NCBI GenBank assembly: GCA_934101495.1
Contig: CAKORG010000004.1
Span: 1 to 62,364 of the forward strand
Source of the DNA: an uncultured Bacilli bacterium
GTDB taxonomy: Bacteria; Bacillota_I; Bacilli_A; RF39; UBA660
Direction of reading: 5' to 3'
DNA: 62,364 nt
Positions 15,342 to 24,002 of this stretch are shown in pieces; the first letter of the stretch is position 1; each line of letters starts with the position of its first letter. A program made the translations under genes and the position numbers. The notes under the pieces were generated by a model. It saw nothing but the letters and a program-made list of their open reading frames with translations. It was not told where the DNA came from and made no database searches.

Positions 15342-17129
15342 ATGGAAAGTAAAAAAACAAAAATAATAAGTATCGTTTCTTTAGTTGCACTAGCACTTAC
15401 AGTGGTAACTGCAACGTATGCATATTTTCAAGCCCAAACCGGAGAAGGTTCACAAACAGATATTAAGATAAATGCAAATACAGTTGATACATTTACATTT
15501 GAAACAGGTTCAGCTATGAGTTTATCTTTAGACCAAACATCATTTGCAAGTGGTACAGGAAACATAACTGGAAGCACATATGCCAGTGCAAAATTAACAG
15601 CTAATAATAAGACAAATACTGCAACAGAACATTATTATTTGTATTTAAATATAGAAAATAACACATTTACATATTCAATAAATGAAAGTACACCAGAAAT
15701 AATAATGACAGTAACTGATAGTAGTGGTAATGAAGTAACTAATATAAGTACACTTAATCATGTTATAGTAACAGGAGCAAATGGTGCTCAAGTATCAGGA
15801 TATGATATAACCAATAAAAATGGACTTATAACACTATTTAATAATAGAGAAATAACAACAACATCAAGTAAAGAAGAAAAATGGAATGTTAAAGTAACAT
15901 TTGTAAATTATGATGCAAGTCAAAATGGTAATGCAGGTAAGAGCATGAGTGCAAAGATGATTATACAAAAGGAAGAGTATAAAGTTTTATTAGCAGATTA
16001 TGTAAAATCACAATATACAGGAACACAAGGAGAAAATAGTATCTATTATCATGATGCAAACTTAACAAACGGAGCAGGTGACAATAGCTACAGATATGCT
16101 GGTGGAGATTATGTCTTAACGGAAGCAGGAAAAGCAACCGGAGCAACAATGATGATAGGATATAATAATACAGTAACAACAGCATTAATAGATTTTTATT
16201 GTAATGGAACGAAACAATATGTAGGTTATACATGCAATGCATCACAAGCACATTATTATTTAATAAAGGGAGATACAACACGGTATCAAACATATAAAGA
16301 AACATTAAATAAAGCAGTAGAAAAAGGATATTTGACAAAAGATAATGTAAAGAATTTTGTATGCTTTGGCTCGACAGCAAGTCCATGTCCAACAGAAAAT
16401 CTATATAGAATAATCGGAGTGTTTGGAAATAATGTAAAACTAATCAAATGGGATTACGCAAAATCAAGTTTACTAGGAACAGATGGAGGTTTTTCAGAAG
16501 AATATTCATCTTACTTTAGTGGAGAACAAGGAGAAAGTCCAACAAGTAATTCATCATATTACTGGAATAATTCAACACGAAAGAATACATGGAGTGAAAG
16601 TAATTTAAATAAAGTAAATTTAAATACAAATTTCATCAATAATATAGGAAATGAATGGGCAAACAAAATAGCAGAAACAACATGGAAAGTTGGAGGAAAT
16701 ACATGGGCAAATATAGCTGGAACAACACCATCAGTAGCATATCAAAATGAAATAACAAATGCAGTAACAACAAATACAACAGATGGAGCAAAAGAATACA
16801 CAGCAAAAATAGGATTGATGTATGTAAGTGATTATTATTATGCGGCAAGTCCAAGTGCATGGACATTGGTTGGTTATAATTCTAGTGATGCTACAAAAGA
16901 TTATAGATTTTCGAAGGGAGAAAATTGGCTATATGGAGGAGGCTGGGATTGGACTATTTCCCGTATTGCGGTCGATTCGGGTCGTGCGTTCTATGTGAAC
17001 ATCAGTGGTGGCGTGAGCGACGGCAATGTCTACTACGACAATGGGGTTCGCCCGTCCTTCAATCTTGAATCTGCCATAACCTATGTATCGGGTGATGGAA
17101 CTCAAAATTCACCAATTCGTATTTCATAA
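15342..17129 (+). CDS. Secreted surface protein with SipW-type signal peptide and possible hypervariable C-terminus, 595 aa
   Basis: The N-terminus (KKTKIISIVSLVALALTVV, then TATYAYF) matches signal peptides of TasA/camelysin-like proteins that use a SipW peptidase. Residues 30-215 are Thr/Ser/Asn-rich beta sandwich. Residues 340-595 contain a domain seen in many gut Firmicutes surface proteins (ENLYRIIGVFGNNVKLIKWD, then KIGLMYVSDYYYAASPS, ending GVRPSFNLES). I associate it loosely with DUF6273/C-type-lectin-like folds. The last part (16941-17060) differs sharply in base composition and codon use from the rest of the gene. GAGG precedes the ATG at moderate distance, and a bidirectional terminator follows. 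The function is unknown; adhesion or ligand binding is plausible. Confidence 0.7.
   Translation: MESKKTKIISIVSLVALALTVVTATYAYFQAQTGEGSQTDIKINANTVDTFTFETGSAMSLSLDQTSFASGTGNITGSTYASAKLTANNKTNTATEHYYLYLNIENNTFTYSINESTPEIIMTVTDSSGNEVTNISTLNHVIVTGANGAQVSGYDITNKNGLITLFNNREITTTSSKEEKWNVKVTFVNYDASQNGNAGKSMSAKMIIQKEEYKVLLADYVKSQYTGTQGENSIYYHDANLTNGAGDNSYRYAGGDYVLTEAGKATGATMMIGYNNTVTTALIDFYCNGTKQYVGYTCNASQAHYYLIKGDTTRYQTYKETLNKAVEKGYLTKDNVKNFVCFGSTASPCPTENLYRIIGVFGNNVKLIKWDYAKSSLLGTDGGFSEEYSSYFSGEQGESPTSNSSYYWNNSTRKNTWSESNLNKVNLNTNFINNIGNEWANKIAETTWKVGGNTWANIAGTTPSVAYQNEITNAVTTNTTDGAKEYTAKIGLMYVSDYYYAASPSAWTLVGYNSSDATKDYRFSKGENWLYGGGWDWTISRIAVDSGRAFYVNISGGVSDGNVYYDNGVRPSFNLESAITYVSGDGTQNSPIRIS
16941..17060 (+). 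other. G+C-rich, adenine-poor segment: candidate DGR variable region
   Basis: By my count 67 of 120 bases are G or C and only 19 are A, in a gene otherwise dominated by A and T. Codons from about 16998 to 17042 are almost all NNC or NNT (AAC ATC AGT GGT GGC, then AGC GAC GGC AAT GTC TAC TAC GAC AAT). That is what adenine mutagenesis of AAC/AAT codons would give. It ends in a GC-rich block (GGGGTTCGCCCGTCC). No reverse transcriptase or template repeat is in the window. Confidence 0.45.
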
Positions 17130-17170
17130 AAAATGGTATATTGATTTGTTCAATATACCTTATTTCTTTT
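17127..17170. terminator. Bidirectional terminator between convergent genes
   Basis: GGTATATTGA (17135-17144) pairs with TCAATATACC (17150-17159). An A-run lies on the left (T-run for the minus strand) and T-rich sequence on the right. Confidence 0.8.
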
Positions 17171-17528
17171 TGCTTTTCTTTCGTTTATTTGGACTTACAT
17201 AACCTGTTTTTCTTTTTGAGTTGTTACTTTTCTTTTGTGTAGTTTTTTTCTTTTTGCTTGAAATATTAGTATTCTTTTTCTTTGGCTTAGAAGGTGTTGT
17301 TACTTTTTCCTTCTTTGGTTCTTCTACTGGCTTTTGCTCTTCTTTTTTACTTTCTATGATTTTATCAAGTTTAGTATTTGATGATAGTCGTGAAGTACCT
17401 TTTTTAGCTATTTCTATTCTTTCTAATTTACTTAGTATTATCCACATAATCATGATAACCATTGTTAATAAATAAAGAGATATTAAAATAATTAATATAA
17501 TGTCAGTACTATCAAATGTTTTTCCCAT
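17160..17528 (-). CDS. Small membrane protein with long lysine-rich cytoplasmic tail, 122 aa
   Basis: ATG 17528, behind GGTGA at normal spacing, is preferred over GTG 17540. One long N-terminal hydrophobic helix (about residues 10-33) is followed by a coiled, charged region and a tail of roughly 60 residues dominated by Lys, Ser, Thr and Pro. Such tails can bind nucleic acid or acidic polymers. The family is unknown. It converges on the surface-protein gene and is separated from it by the shared terminator. Confidence 0.55.
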   Translation of the reverse strand: MGKTFDSTDIILIILISLYLLTMVIMIMWIILSKLERIEIAKKGTSRLSSNTKLDKIIESKKEEQKPVEEPKKEKVTTPSKPKKKNTNISSKKKKTTQKKSNNSKRKTGYVSPNKRKKSKKK

Positions 17529-17619
17529 ATCTATCACCACTCATGTAAATTATTATAGTATAAAATGCCTGAAAATAATAGTGATTTTACAATTGTTTAC
17601 TAAAATAAATGTAAATAAA

Positions 17620-17648
17620 TTGAGCAATTTAGTATAATTTGTTATAAT
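17620..17648 (+). promoter_or_regulatory. Promoter of the dockerin-glucosaminidase gene
   Basis: TTGAGC (17620-17625), a 17-base spacer and TATAAT (17643-17648). A second TATAAT lies 10 bases upstream. Confidence 0.65.
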
Positions 17649-17680
17649 TGTGATAGTAAATGTAATAAGGAGGATGAAAT

Positions 17681-19435
17681 ATGAAAAAATTATTTTTAGT
17701 GTTTATTCTTGTTTTATTCCTTTTATGTACAATAAATGTTAGTGCTGCATCGTACACTAACAGAATTAAAGTTATTAATAATCAAACTAATTTAAGAAAT
17801 AATCCTGGTGGTAATGATGGCAGTAGGTTAGGCTTACTTTCTAAAAATGATTATTATGTATTAAAAGATGATAAATTATATCCAGATGAGAATAATCATA
17901 AAAATTGTAAAGGTGATTGGTATTATATGACTTACTATACTGGCTTAGATGGTTATGTGTGTAGTGATGATGTTGAACTTGTTGTTTCATATAGTACTGA
18001 TGATGTTGAACCAACTACAGAATGTGAGAAAGCATTAAGTGAAGCTGGTTTTCCATCAAGTTATTGGGGAGGTTTATGTAGTTTAAAAGAAAAACATCCA
18101 ACTTGGAATTTTCAACCTATTAAAATTGATTTGGATTGGTCTTATGTAGTTGAAAGAGAAAGTGAATGTACCAAAAATTATATTTATAAAGGTGTTTATG
18201 ATAAAACGTTTTTGGATGAAACTTGTACTGCAACATCACCGGGAGGATATGTAGCACCATCACAGACTGGAGTTGCTTATTATATGGACCCTAGAAATTC
18301 TTTTACAGAAAAATATTTGTTTCAATTTTTAGATCAATCTTATGATAAACTTTTGATAAATGATTATCCAAATGCTGTTGAAACAATACTTAATGGTACT
18401 GATTTTTATTCATATCATTTGAATTTAGGAAATAGTTTAAAAGATATTGTTATTGGTGGTAGTATTGATAAAGCTAGTCCGATAGCTATTGCATCAAAAA
18501 TGAGAATAGAACTTGGAGTTGGAACTTCACTTGAAAACCTTTATAAAGGTGTATATGATGGCTATGATAAAATGTATTTAGATTATTATAATTTCTTTAA
18601 TTTTGGTGTTACTGATAATTGTGTAGCTCAGAATGGTGCTACTTATTGTGGACTTAACTATGCTTATAAGTCTGGCTGGAAAGGTCTTGAAGTTGCAATT
18701 AAAGGTGGTATTAATCAGTTTTCTGGTGGTTATATTTTAAAAGACCAATATACTGGATATTTGCAAAAGTTTAATGTAGCCACTAAAACTGAAGGTGGTT
18801 TATTTGGGCATCAATATATGACTAATTTAGCTGGTGCTATGAGTGAGTCTAGTACAGCTTATAATGCTTATAATAAAAATAATTTGTTAGAGTTAAATTT
18901 AACATTTAAAATACCAGTTTATAATAAAATGGATGCAACAATTATAAATAGTGGAAATGGTGCTGTTGATAATGGGGATGATAAACCAGAACCAAGTACA
19001 ATTCCTATTTCTACGATTGTAACATCAAGTGGTTATAGATATACTTCTAAATATATTTCAAATATTGCTGTAGGTACTGATGTTTCTAATGTTAAAAGTG
19101 CCATTGAAGCTGTAGGTGGTAATGCAACTGTTGCTATTTTTGATGCAAATGGTAATGCTAAAACAAGTGGTTTAATTGCAACTGGTGATAAAGTTTCTAT
19201 TAATAATCAAAGTGAAACTGAAGTTTTAGAAGTAATAATTAAAGGTGATACATCTGGTGATGGTGTTATAAATGCTTTGGATTTATTACAAGTTCAAAAA
19301 AATATTTTAGGGACATATACTTTAACAGGTGCTTATCTTGAAGCTGCAGATACATCAAAAGATGATATGGTTAATGCTTTAGATTTATTACAAGTTCAAA
19401 AGAATATTTTAGGTACTTTTGAAATAGAACAATAA
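17681..19435 (+). CDS. Secreted SH3-glucosaminidase with C-terminal type I dockerin, 584 aa
   Basis: A signal peptide (residues 1-22, ending VSAAS) is followed by an SH3-like domain (about 27-105; TNLRNNPGG, DGYVCSDDVELV). Next comes a region typical of LytD/GH73-like beta-N-acetylglucosaminidases (about 130-400; SPIAIASKMRIELGVG, YYNFFNFGV, NYAYKSGWKG, GYLQKFNV), which would cleave peptidoglycan glycan strands. The last about 60 residues form a dockerin: two Ca-binding repeats, GDTSGDGVINALDLLQVQKN and DTSKDDMVNALDLLQVQKN. AAGGAGG precedes the ATG. The next gene, 14 bases on, encodes a membrane protein with a cohesin-like domain, so the hydrolase is probably tethered by it (inference). Confidence 0.8.
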   Translation: MKKLFLVFILVLFLLCTINVSAASYTNRIKVINNQTNLRNNPGGNDGSRLGLLSKNDYYVLKDDKLYPDENNHKNCKGDWYYMTYYTGLDGYVCSDDVELVVSYSTDDVEPTTECEKALSEAGFPSSYWGGLCSLKEKHPTWNFQPIKIDLDWSYVVERESECTKNYIYKGVYDKTFLDETCTATSPGGYVAPSQTGVAYYMDPRNSFTEKYLFQFLDQSYDKLLINDYPNAVETILNGTDFYSYHLNLGNSLKDIVIGGSIDKASPIAIASKMRIELGVGTSLENLYKGVYDGYDKMYLDYYNFFNFGVTDNCVAQNGATYCGLNYAYKSGWKGLEVAIKGGINQFSGGYILKDQYTGYLQKFNVATKTEGGLFGHQYMTNLAGAMSESSTAYNAYNKNNLLELNLTFKIPVYNKMDATIINSGNGAVDNGDDKPEPSTIPISTIVTSSGYRYTSKYISNIAVGTDVSNVKSAIEAVGGNATVAIFDANGNAKTSGLIATGDKVSINNQSETEVLEVIIKGDTSGDGVINALDLLQVQKNILGTYTLTGAYLEAADTSKDDMVNALDLLQVQKNILGTFEIEQ

Positions 19436-19449
19436 AAAGGAGAATTTAG

Positions 19450-20814
19450 ATGAAAAAAATTAAATTATTATTAATAAGTTTGTTTTGTATATTGGCATTT
19501 CCAAATTTAGTTAGTGCCGCAAGTGGTAAAATAAATGTTACTGGTACATCAACTGTAGTTGTGGGAAATAATGTTAGAGTTACAGTTACTTTATCAAGTG
19601 GTACTCCGATTGGTAGCTGGGAAATGTCTTTAAATTATGATAAAAATTATTTACAACTTCGAAGTACAAACTCTGAAAGTAATAGTACTCGTATGGCTGC
19701 TTCATCATCAACTGGTATAAAAAGTAAATCTTATACATTTACTTTTAAAACCCTAAAAAAAGGTAATACCAAAGTAACTGTAGATAGTTATTTAGCATAT
19801 GCTTTTGATGATTTAAGTCAGATATCTCTTACAAGCAGTAGTAAATCGATAAATATAATAACACAAGCTGAACTTGAAGCTAGTTATTCTAAAAATAATA
19901 ATCTAAGTTCTCTTGTCATTGAAGGTTTTACTTTATCACCAGAATTTAAATCAGATACTTTGGAATATAATGTAGTTGTTCCTGAAAATGCTAAAGAAAT
20001 TAAGATAAATGCGGTTGCTCAAGATAGAAAATCATCAATTAGTGGAATTGGAACAGTTACTGTAGCACCAGGTACAAATAAATTTAGTGTTGTTGTAAGG
20101 GCTGAAAATGGTGCAGAAAAAACATATACAATAAATGTTGAAGTAAAAGATGAAAATCCTATTAATGTTGAAGTTGAAGGTAAGAAATATACTGTTGTAA
20201 AATTAAAAGAAAATTTACCTGAAGTAAGTCTTTATGCTGAATATACAGTTAAAATAAATGATTTTGATATTCCAGCTTATAAAAATGAATATACTAATTT
20301 AGTTTTAGTAGGTTTAAAAGATGAAGAAGGTAATATTGGTTTATTTATATATGATGAAAAAACTAATAAATATAGTGGCTATCATGAAATTGGTGTTAAT
20401 AAAATAACTATTTATCCTTTAGAAACTAATGAAGAGATAAAAGGATATACTAAAGATGTAATTGAAATTAATGGTGTTAAAGTAAATGGTTATTATTATA
20501 CCAAAGACTCAGATTATGTAATTATTTATGGAGTTAATGTTGAAACTGGGGATAAAGGTTTCTATATGTATGACAAAAAAATGCAATCATTAATTAATTA
20601 TAACGATGAATATGCACTAGATTTAAATAAAAAAATAGAATTATATACTTATATTATCTTTGGTTTTAGTGGTGTATTTGTTCTAATGATTATTATTCTT
20701 ATTGCTTTAGTTAGTAAAAAAGGTAAGAAGAAAAATAAGAACAAAAACATAGTTCCAAAAGAAATACCTAAAGAAAAAGAAAAGTTAGATAAGAATACTA
20801 TTATTGAAAAATAA
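19450..20814 (+). CDS. Membrane-anchored protein with cohesin-like and cadherin-like domains, 454 aa
   Basis: A signal peptide (residues 1-24) is followed by a beta-sandwich resembling a cohesin (about 25-140; VVVGNNVRVTVTLSSG, IGSWEMSLNYDKNYLQL). A cadherin-like beta-sandwich domain follows (about 150-235; LSSLVIEGFTLSPEFKSDTL, then TYTINVEV), then an unrecognised domain (240-395), one transmembrane helix (about 398-420) and a Lys-rich cytoplasmic tail. The cohesin call rests on fold-like patterns and on the adjacent dockerin protein, not on a database hit. It is co-transcribed with 17681-19435 (14-base gap, AAAAGGAG Shine-Dalgarno). The likely role is surface docking of the glucosaminidase. 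Confidence 0.7.
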   Translation: MKKIKLLLISLFCILAFPNLVSAASGKINVTGTSTVVVGNNVRVTVTLSSGTPIGSWEMSLNYDKNYLQLRSTNSESNSTRMAASSSTGIKSKSYTFTFKTLKKGNTKVTVDSYLAYAFDDLSQISLTSSSKSINIITQAELEASYSKNNNLSSLVIEGFTLSPEFKSDTLEYNVVVPENAKEIKINAVAQDRKSSISGIGTVTVAPGTNKFSVVVRAENGAEKTYTINVEVKDENPINVEVEGKKYTVVKLKENLPEVSLYAEYTVKINDFDIPAYKNEYTNLVLVGLKDEEGNIGLFIYDEKTNKYSGYHEIGVNKITIYPLETNEEIKGYTKDVIEINGVKVNGYYYTKDSDYVIIYGVNVETGDKGFYMYDKKMQSLINYNDEYALDLNKKIELYTYIIFGFSGVFVLMIIILIALVSKKGKKKNKNKNIVPKEIPKEKEKLDKNTIIEK

Positions 20815-20831
20815 TAGTGTTTTTTTTAAAT

Positions 20832-20854
20832 AAAAAACTAGACATAAGTCTAGT
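20832..20854 (-). terminator. Terminator of tRNA-Leu transcript
   Basis: Minus strand ACTAGAC-TTAT-GTCTAGT followed by TTTTTTA. Confidence 0.75.
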
Positions 20855-20866
20855 AAATATTCTATA

Positions 20867-20953
20867 TGGTGCCTGTATCCAGACTTGAACTGGAACTCCA
20901 CTAGTGAAAATAGATTTTGAGTCTATCGCGTCTACCAATTCCGCCATACAGGC
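20867..20953 (-). tRNA. tRNA-Leu (CAA)
   Basis: An 87-nt class II tRNA on the minus strand. Acceptor GCCTGTA pairs with TACAGGC, followed by ACCA. It has a long variable arm, the T-arm sequence GTTCAAGTC, and anticodon loop CTCAAAA closed by ATAGA/TCTAT. Confidence 0.9.
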
Positions 20954-21122
20954 AAGTGCATAATCATTATAACATACTTTTTATATTTGTGGTAGTATTT
21001 TTTTAAATTTATATAACTTGTAAATAAAGTGTCAAGTGTAAATGAGATAAATGACATGTTTTGTCGAATGTGTTTAAAACTTTTAAATAATACTCTAAAC
21101 TAATATGTAAGGAGAGAGAATA

Positions 21123-21458
21123 ATGTTTAAGTTAGAGCTGGAGTATAAAAATGAAATATTATTTGCAAGACTTAAAGGAATATTAGATAGGAAAGCAAGT
21201 TATAAAATTAATAATTATTTAAATCCAGTTATTAAGAAACATGAAATTAAGAATTTAGTATATAATTTTGAAAAATTAGAAATGGTTGATAATTCAGGAA
21301 TAGAAGCTCTCATTAATAGTAAATATTATATTAAATGTAATAAAGGTGCTATTAAAGTATGTGGTGTTAGTAATGCTAATTTGTATTTGTGTAAGTATTT
21401 GAAGTTTCCCGTTGTAAAAACAGAAGTAGATGCTTATAGAGAAATGGAGGCATTATAA
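21123..21458 (+). CDS. spoIIAA: Anti-sigma-factor antagonist SpoIIAA-like (STAS domain), 111 aa
   Basis: A single STAS domain of typical length. The phosphorylatable Ser lies in MVDNSGIEAL, equivalent to the DSSG region of SpoIIAA. In Bacillus, dephosphorylated SpoIIAA binds the anti-sigma kinase SpoIIAB and releases sigma-F in the forespore. GGAGAGA gives a strong Shine-Dalgarno. Its stop is immediately followed by the sigma-factor ATG, so spoIIAB is absent from its canonical place. I see no convincing sigma-H promoter in the 20954-21122 gap. The family assignment relies on the STAS fold plus the sigF/spoVA context. Confidence 0.85.
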   Translation: MFKLELEYKNEILFARLKGILDRKASYKINNYLNPVIKKHEIKNLVYNFEKLEMVDNSGIEALINSKYYIKCNKGAIKVCGVSNANLYLCKYLKFPVVKTEVDAYREMEAL

Positions 21459-22103
21459 ATGTTGGAAGAATTAATTAAATCTAGTACAGGACTTATTTGG
21501 ACAATAGCTAAAAAGTTTTATGGTGTTGATAAAAATGATTTGTATCAAGCTGGTGTTCTTGGTGTGATTAAAGCATATCAAAATTATGTAGATGATGGCA
21601 AAAGTAAATTTAGTACTTATGCTTATAATTATATATTCGGAGAAATGTATAGTTTGGCAAATAATAGAGAAATTAAATTAAATAAAGATATAAATAGATT
21701 ATTTAAAATGATTGAATTAGGAAAAGCTAGACTTTCTCAAGAAATAATGAAAATGCCATCAAATAAAGAACTTGCTGCATATCTTGAAATGGAAGAAGAA
21801 AAATTAGAACAAGTTTTAAGTTATGCAAATAGTTTTGTATCAATGGATGAAGTGTGTGATGAAGAGCGAAGTTTACATGAAGTTATAGCGGAGGAAGAAA
21901 GTGTTAGTGTAGATGAAAGACTTGAGCTTAAAAATAGTATAAATTCTTTAGATGCTATAGAAAAAGATATTATTAAAAGTCGTTATTATGAGGATTTAAC
22001 TCAAAGTGAAACAGCTAGAAAATTAGGTATTACTCAAGTAATGGTATCAAGATATGAAAAAAGAAGTTTAACTAAAATGAGAGATTATATGTATAGCAGA
22101 TAG
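21459..22103 (+). CDS. sigF: Sporulation RNA polymerase sigma factor, SigF-like, 214 aa
   Basis: A sigma-70 family protein without region 1.1. Region 2 (DLYQAGVLGVIKAYQNY; KFSTYAYNYIFGEMYS) is followed by region 3 (about 90-125) and region 4 with a C-terminal helix-turn-helix (LTQSETARKLGITQVMVSRY). The length is slightly short for SigF/SigG (about 240-255 aa). Position directly after spoIIAA and before spoVAC-AD-AE identifies it as the forespore factor sigF rather than sigG, though the sequence alone cannot separate these. It is translationally adjacent to spoIIAA with zero gap. Confidence 0.85.
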   Translation: MLEELIKSSTGLIWTIAKKFYGVDKNDLYQAGVLGVIKAYQNYVDDGKSKFSTYAYNYIFGEMYSLANNREIKLNKDINRLFKMIELGKARLSQEIMKMPSNKELAAYLEMEEEKLEQVLSYANSFVSMDEVCDEERSLHEVIAEEESVSVDERLELKNSINSLDAIEKDIIKSRYYEDLTQSETARKLGITQVMVSRYEKRSLTKMRDYMYSR

Positions 22104-22135
22104 AAATTCATTCATAATAATAATGGTGAATATTT

Positions 22136-22573
22136 ATGAATAAAGAGGATTATAAAGCGTTAGTCAAAAAGCATACTCCGAAGGAACCTAAATTAAGAAA
22201 TTTTGGAGTGGCTTTTTTAGTGGGCGGATTAATTGGCCTTTTAGCAGAAGTTGTATCCATGATTTTAAGAAATTGTTTTGCTTTTTCAAGTGTAGAAGCA
22301 GGACTTATTGTTGCTCTTTTTGTTATTGGGGTTGCATCACTTTTTACAGCACTCGGCTTTTTTGATAGCTGGGTAAGTAAATGTAAATGTGGTTTAATAA
22401 TGCCTACGACAGGATTTGCACATAGTGTTGCATCTAGTGCCCTAGAGTATAAAAAAGATGGACTTATTACTGGGCTTGGTTCAAACTTTTTTAAACTTGC
22501 TGGTTCAGTAATTTTATATGGTATTATTTCAGCATTTCTCCTTGTGATTGTGAGGTTGGTTATAGGTGGCTAG
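22136..22573 (+). CDS. spoVAC: Stage V sporulation protein AC
   Basis: A 145-aa membrane protein starting YKALVKKHTPKEPKLRNFGV, the typical SpoVAC N-terminus, followed by about four membrane helices. In Bacillus, SpoVAC is a mechanosensitive channel component for dipicolinate movement in spores. It overlaps the next gene by 8 bases. SpoVAA and SpoVAB are not present upstream. Confidence 0.9.
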   Translation: MNKEDYKALVKKHTPKEPKLRNFGVAFLVGGLIGLLAEVVSMILRNCFAFSSVEAGLIVALFVIGVASLFTALGFFDSWVSKCKCGLIMPTTGFAHSVASSALEYKKDGLITGLGSNFFKLAGSVILYGIISAFLLVIVRLVIGG

Positions 22574-23540
22574 TCTTAAATTTAAAAATGTTTATTTAAA
22601 TGATTATTATACTGTTGTTGGACCTTTAGAAAAAAATAGTCATTTAAGAAGACTTGATTTAGTGATGGATGATTATTATATTGGTGAAAAAACTTTTGAA
22701 CAAGCTGAAGTTAAGATGCAACAGTTAGTTATTGATAATATTATTGGCAAAAATAATTTAGCAATAAGTGATATTGATTTACTTGTTGGTGGTGATTTAA
22801 CTAACCAAATTGCTATTAGTAATTATAGTGCTAAAAATTATAATATTCCATTTTTAGGGCTTTATTCTGCTTGTGCAACATTTGCTGAAAGTTTAATTGT
22901 TGCATCTTGTATGATTGATAGTGGTAAAATAAAAAAAGCAATTAGTATTACAAGTAGTCATAATTTAACTGCAGAAAGACAGTTTAGATATCCAGTTGAA
23001 TATGGAGCACCAAAACCACATACTGCAACATTTACAACAACTGGGGCTGTATCAACTCTTTTAAGTAAAAATTATAGTAAAATAAGACTTGAAAGTGCTA
23101 CGATTGGTGTACCAGTTGATTTAGGTGTGCTTGATGCCAATAATATGGGAGCAGCTATGGCACCCGCAGCAGCTTCAACTATTGCATCACACTTAGCTGC
23201 ACTTAAAAGAGATGCAAATTATTATGATTTGATTTTAACTGGTGATTTGGGTTGTGTTGGAAGTGAAATACTTAAAGATTATTTGAAAATGGTATATAAT
23301 ATAAACCTCAAAAAATATTTGGATGCTGGATGTGAACTATATTTGGATAGTCAACCAACTTATGCTGGAGGAAGTGGACCAGCTTGTTTACCTATAGTTT
23401 TATTTAATAAAATATTGCTTAATAAAAAGTATAAAAAAATATTAATAGTTGCAACTGGAGCTTTACATAGTCCAACAACTGTTAATCAACGTGGAACAAT
23501 TCCTTCGATTGCTCATGCAGTAAGTTTGGAGGTGGAATAA
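22566..23540 (+). CDS. spoVAD: Stage V sporulation protein AD (thiolase-fold)
   Basis: A 324-aa thiolase-like protein. SpoVAD binds dipicolinic acid during uptake into the forespore. Characteristic stretches are DIDLLVGGDLTNQIAISNY, FLGLYSACATFAESL, SSHNLTAERQFRYPVEYGAP and GDLGCVGSEI. The start is GTG at 22566 with GAGGTTGG upstream, inside spoVAC. It overlaps spoVAE by one base. Confidence 0.92.
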   Translation: MASLKFKNVYLNDYYTVVGPLEKNSHLRRLDLVMDDYYIGEKTFEQAEVKMQQLVIDNIIGKNNLAISDIDLLVGGDLTNQIAISNYSAKNYNIPFLGLYSACATFAESLIVASCMIDSGKIKKAISITSSHNLTAERQFRYPVEYGAPKPHTATFTTTGAVSTLLSKNYSKIRLESATIGVPVDLGVLDANNMGAAMAPAAASTIASHLAALKRDANYYDLILTGDLGCVGSEILKDYLKMVYNINLKKYLDAGCELYLDSQPTYAGGSGPACLPIVLFNKILLNKKYKKILIVATGALHSPTTVNQRGTIPSIAHAVSLEVE

Positions 23541-23890
23541 TGAACTATTTAATGGCATTTTTATTTGCTGGTGCGTTGTGCGGAGTTGCTCAAGTAATAC
23601 TTGATAATACTAAACTTACACCAGGACATATCACTAGTTTATATACAGCGGTGGGTGCATTTTTATCATTTCTTGGGTGTTATGATAAATTAATTGCTAA
23701 ATTTGGAGCAGGTGCAACAGTTCTTATTTCTAATTTTGGACATTCTCTTTATAGTTCAGCTTGGCAAGGGTATTTAGAAGCTGGTTTTTTAGGTATCTTT
23801 AGTAATATGCTTTGTAAATCATCAGGTGTTATAACTGGTGCGATTGTTATTGCATTTGTAGTTTCTATAATTTTTAAACCTAAGAATTAA
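23540..23890 (+). CDS. spoVAE: Stage V sporulation protein AE
   Basis: A 116-aa hydrophobic protein with about four helices and the SpoVAE signatures LCGVAQVILDNTKLTPGHI and GAGATVLISNFGHSL. It is part of the dipicolinate channel complex with SpoVAC and SpoVAD. It ends the operon; a terminator follows. Confidence 0.9.
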   Translation: MNYLMAFLFAGALCGVAQVILDNTKLTPGHITSLYTAVGAFLSFLGCYDKLIAKFGAGATVLISNFGHSLYSSAWQGYLEAGFLGIFSNMLCKSSGVITGAIVIAFVVSIIFKPKN

Positions 23891-23916
23891 CTATTTGTTT
23901 GCAAGTAATTGATATA

Positions 23917-23946
23917 AAACATGTATAAAAAGTACGTGTTTTTTTT
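23917..23946 (+). terminator. Terminator of sporulation operon
   Basis: AAACATGTA and TACGTGTTT pair (one G-U) around a 7-base loop, followed by T residues. Confidence 0.7.
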
Positions 23947-24002
23947 AAATGTTTAGTGATTTTCTAGTCTTTCACTATATTTCGACAAAATTTGATAAAT
24001 TT

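Noticed and set aside
15961..16392. Minus-strand ORF of 143 codons inside the surface gene
   Set aside because: It has a Leu/Tyr/His-rich composition typical of an antisense shadow, and no Shine-Dalgarno.
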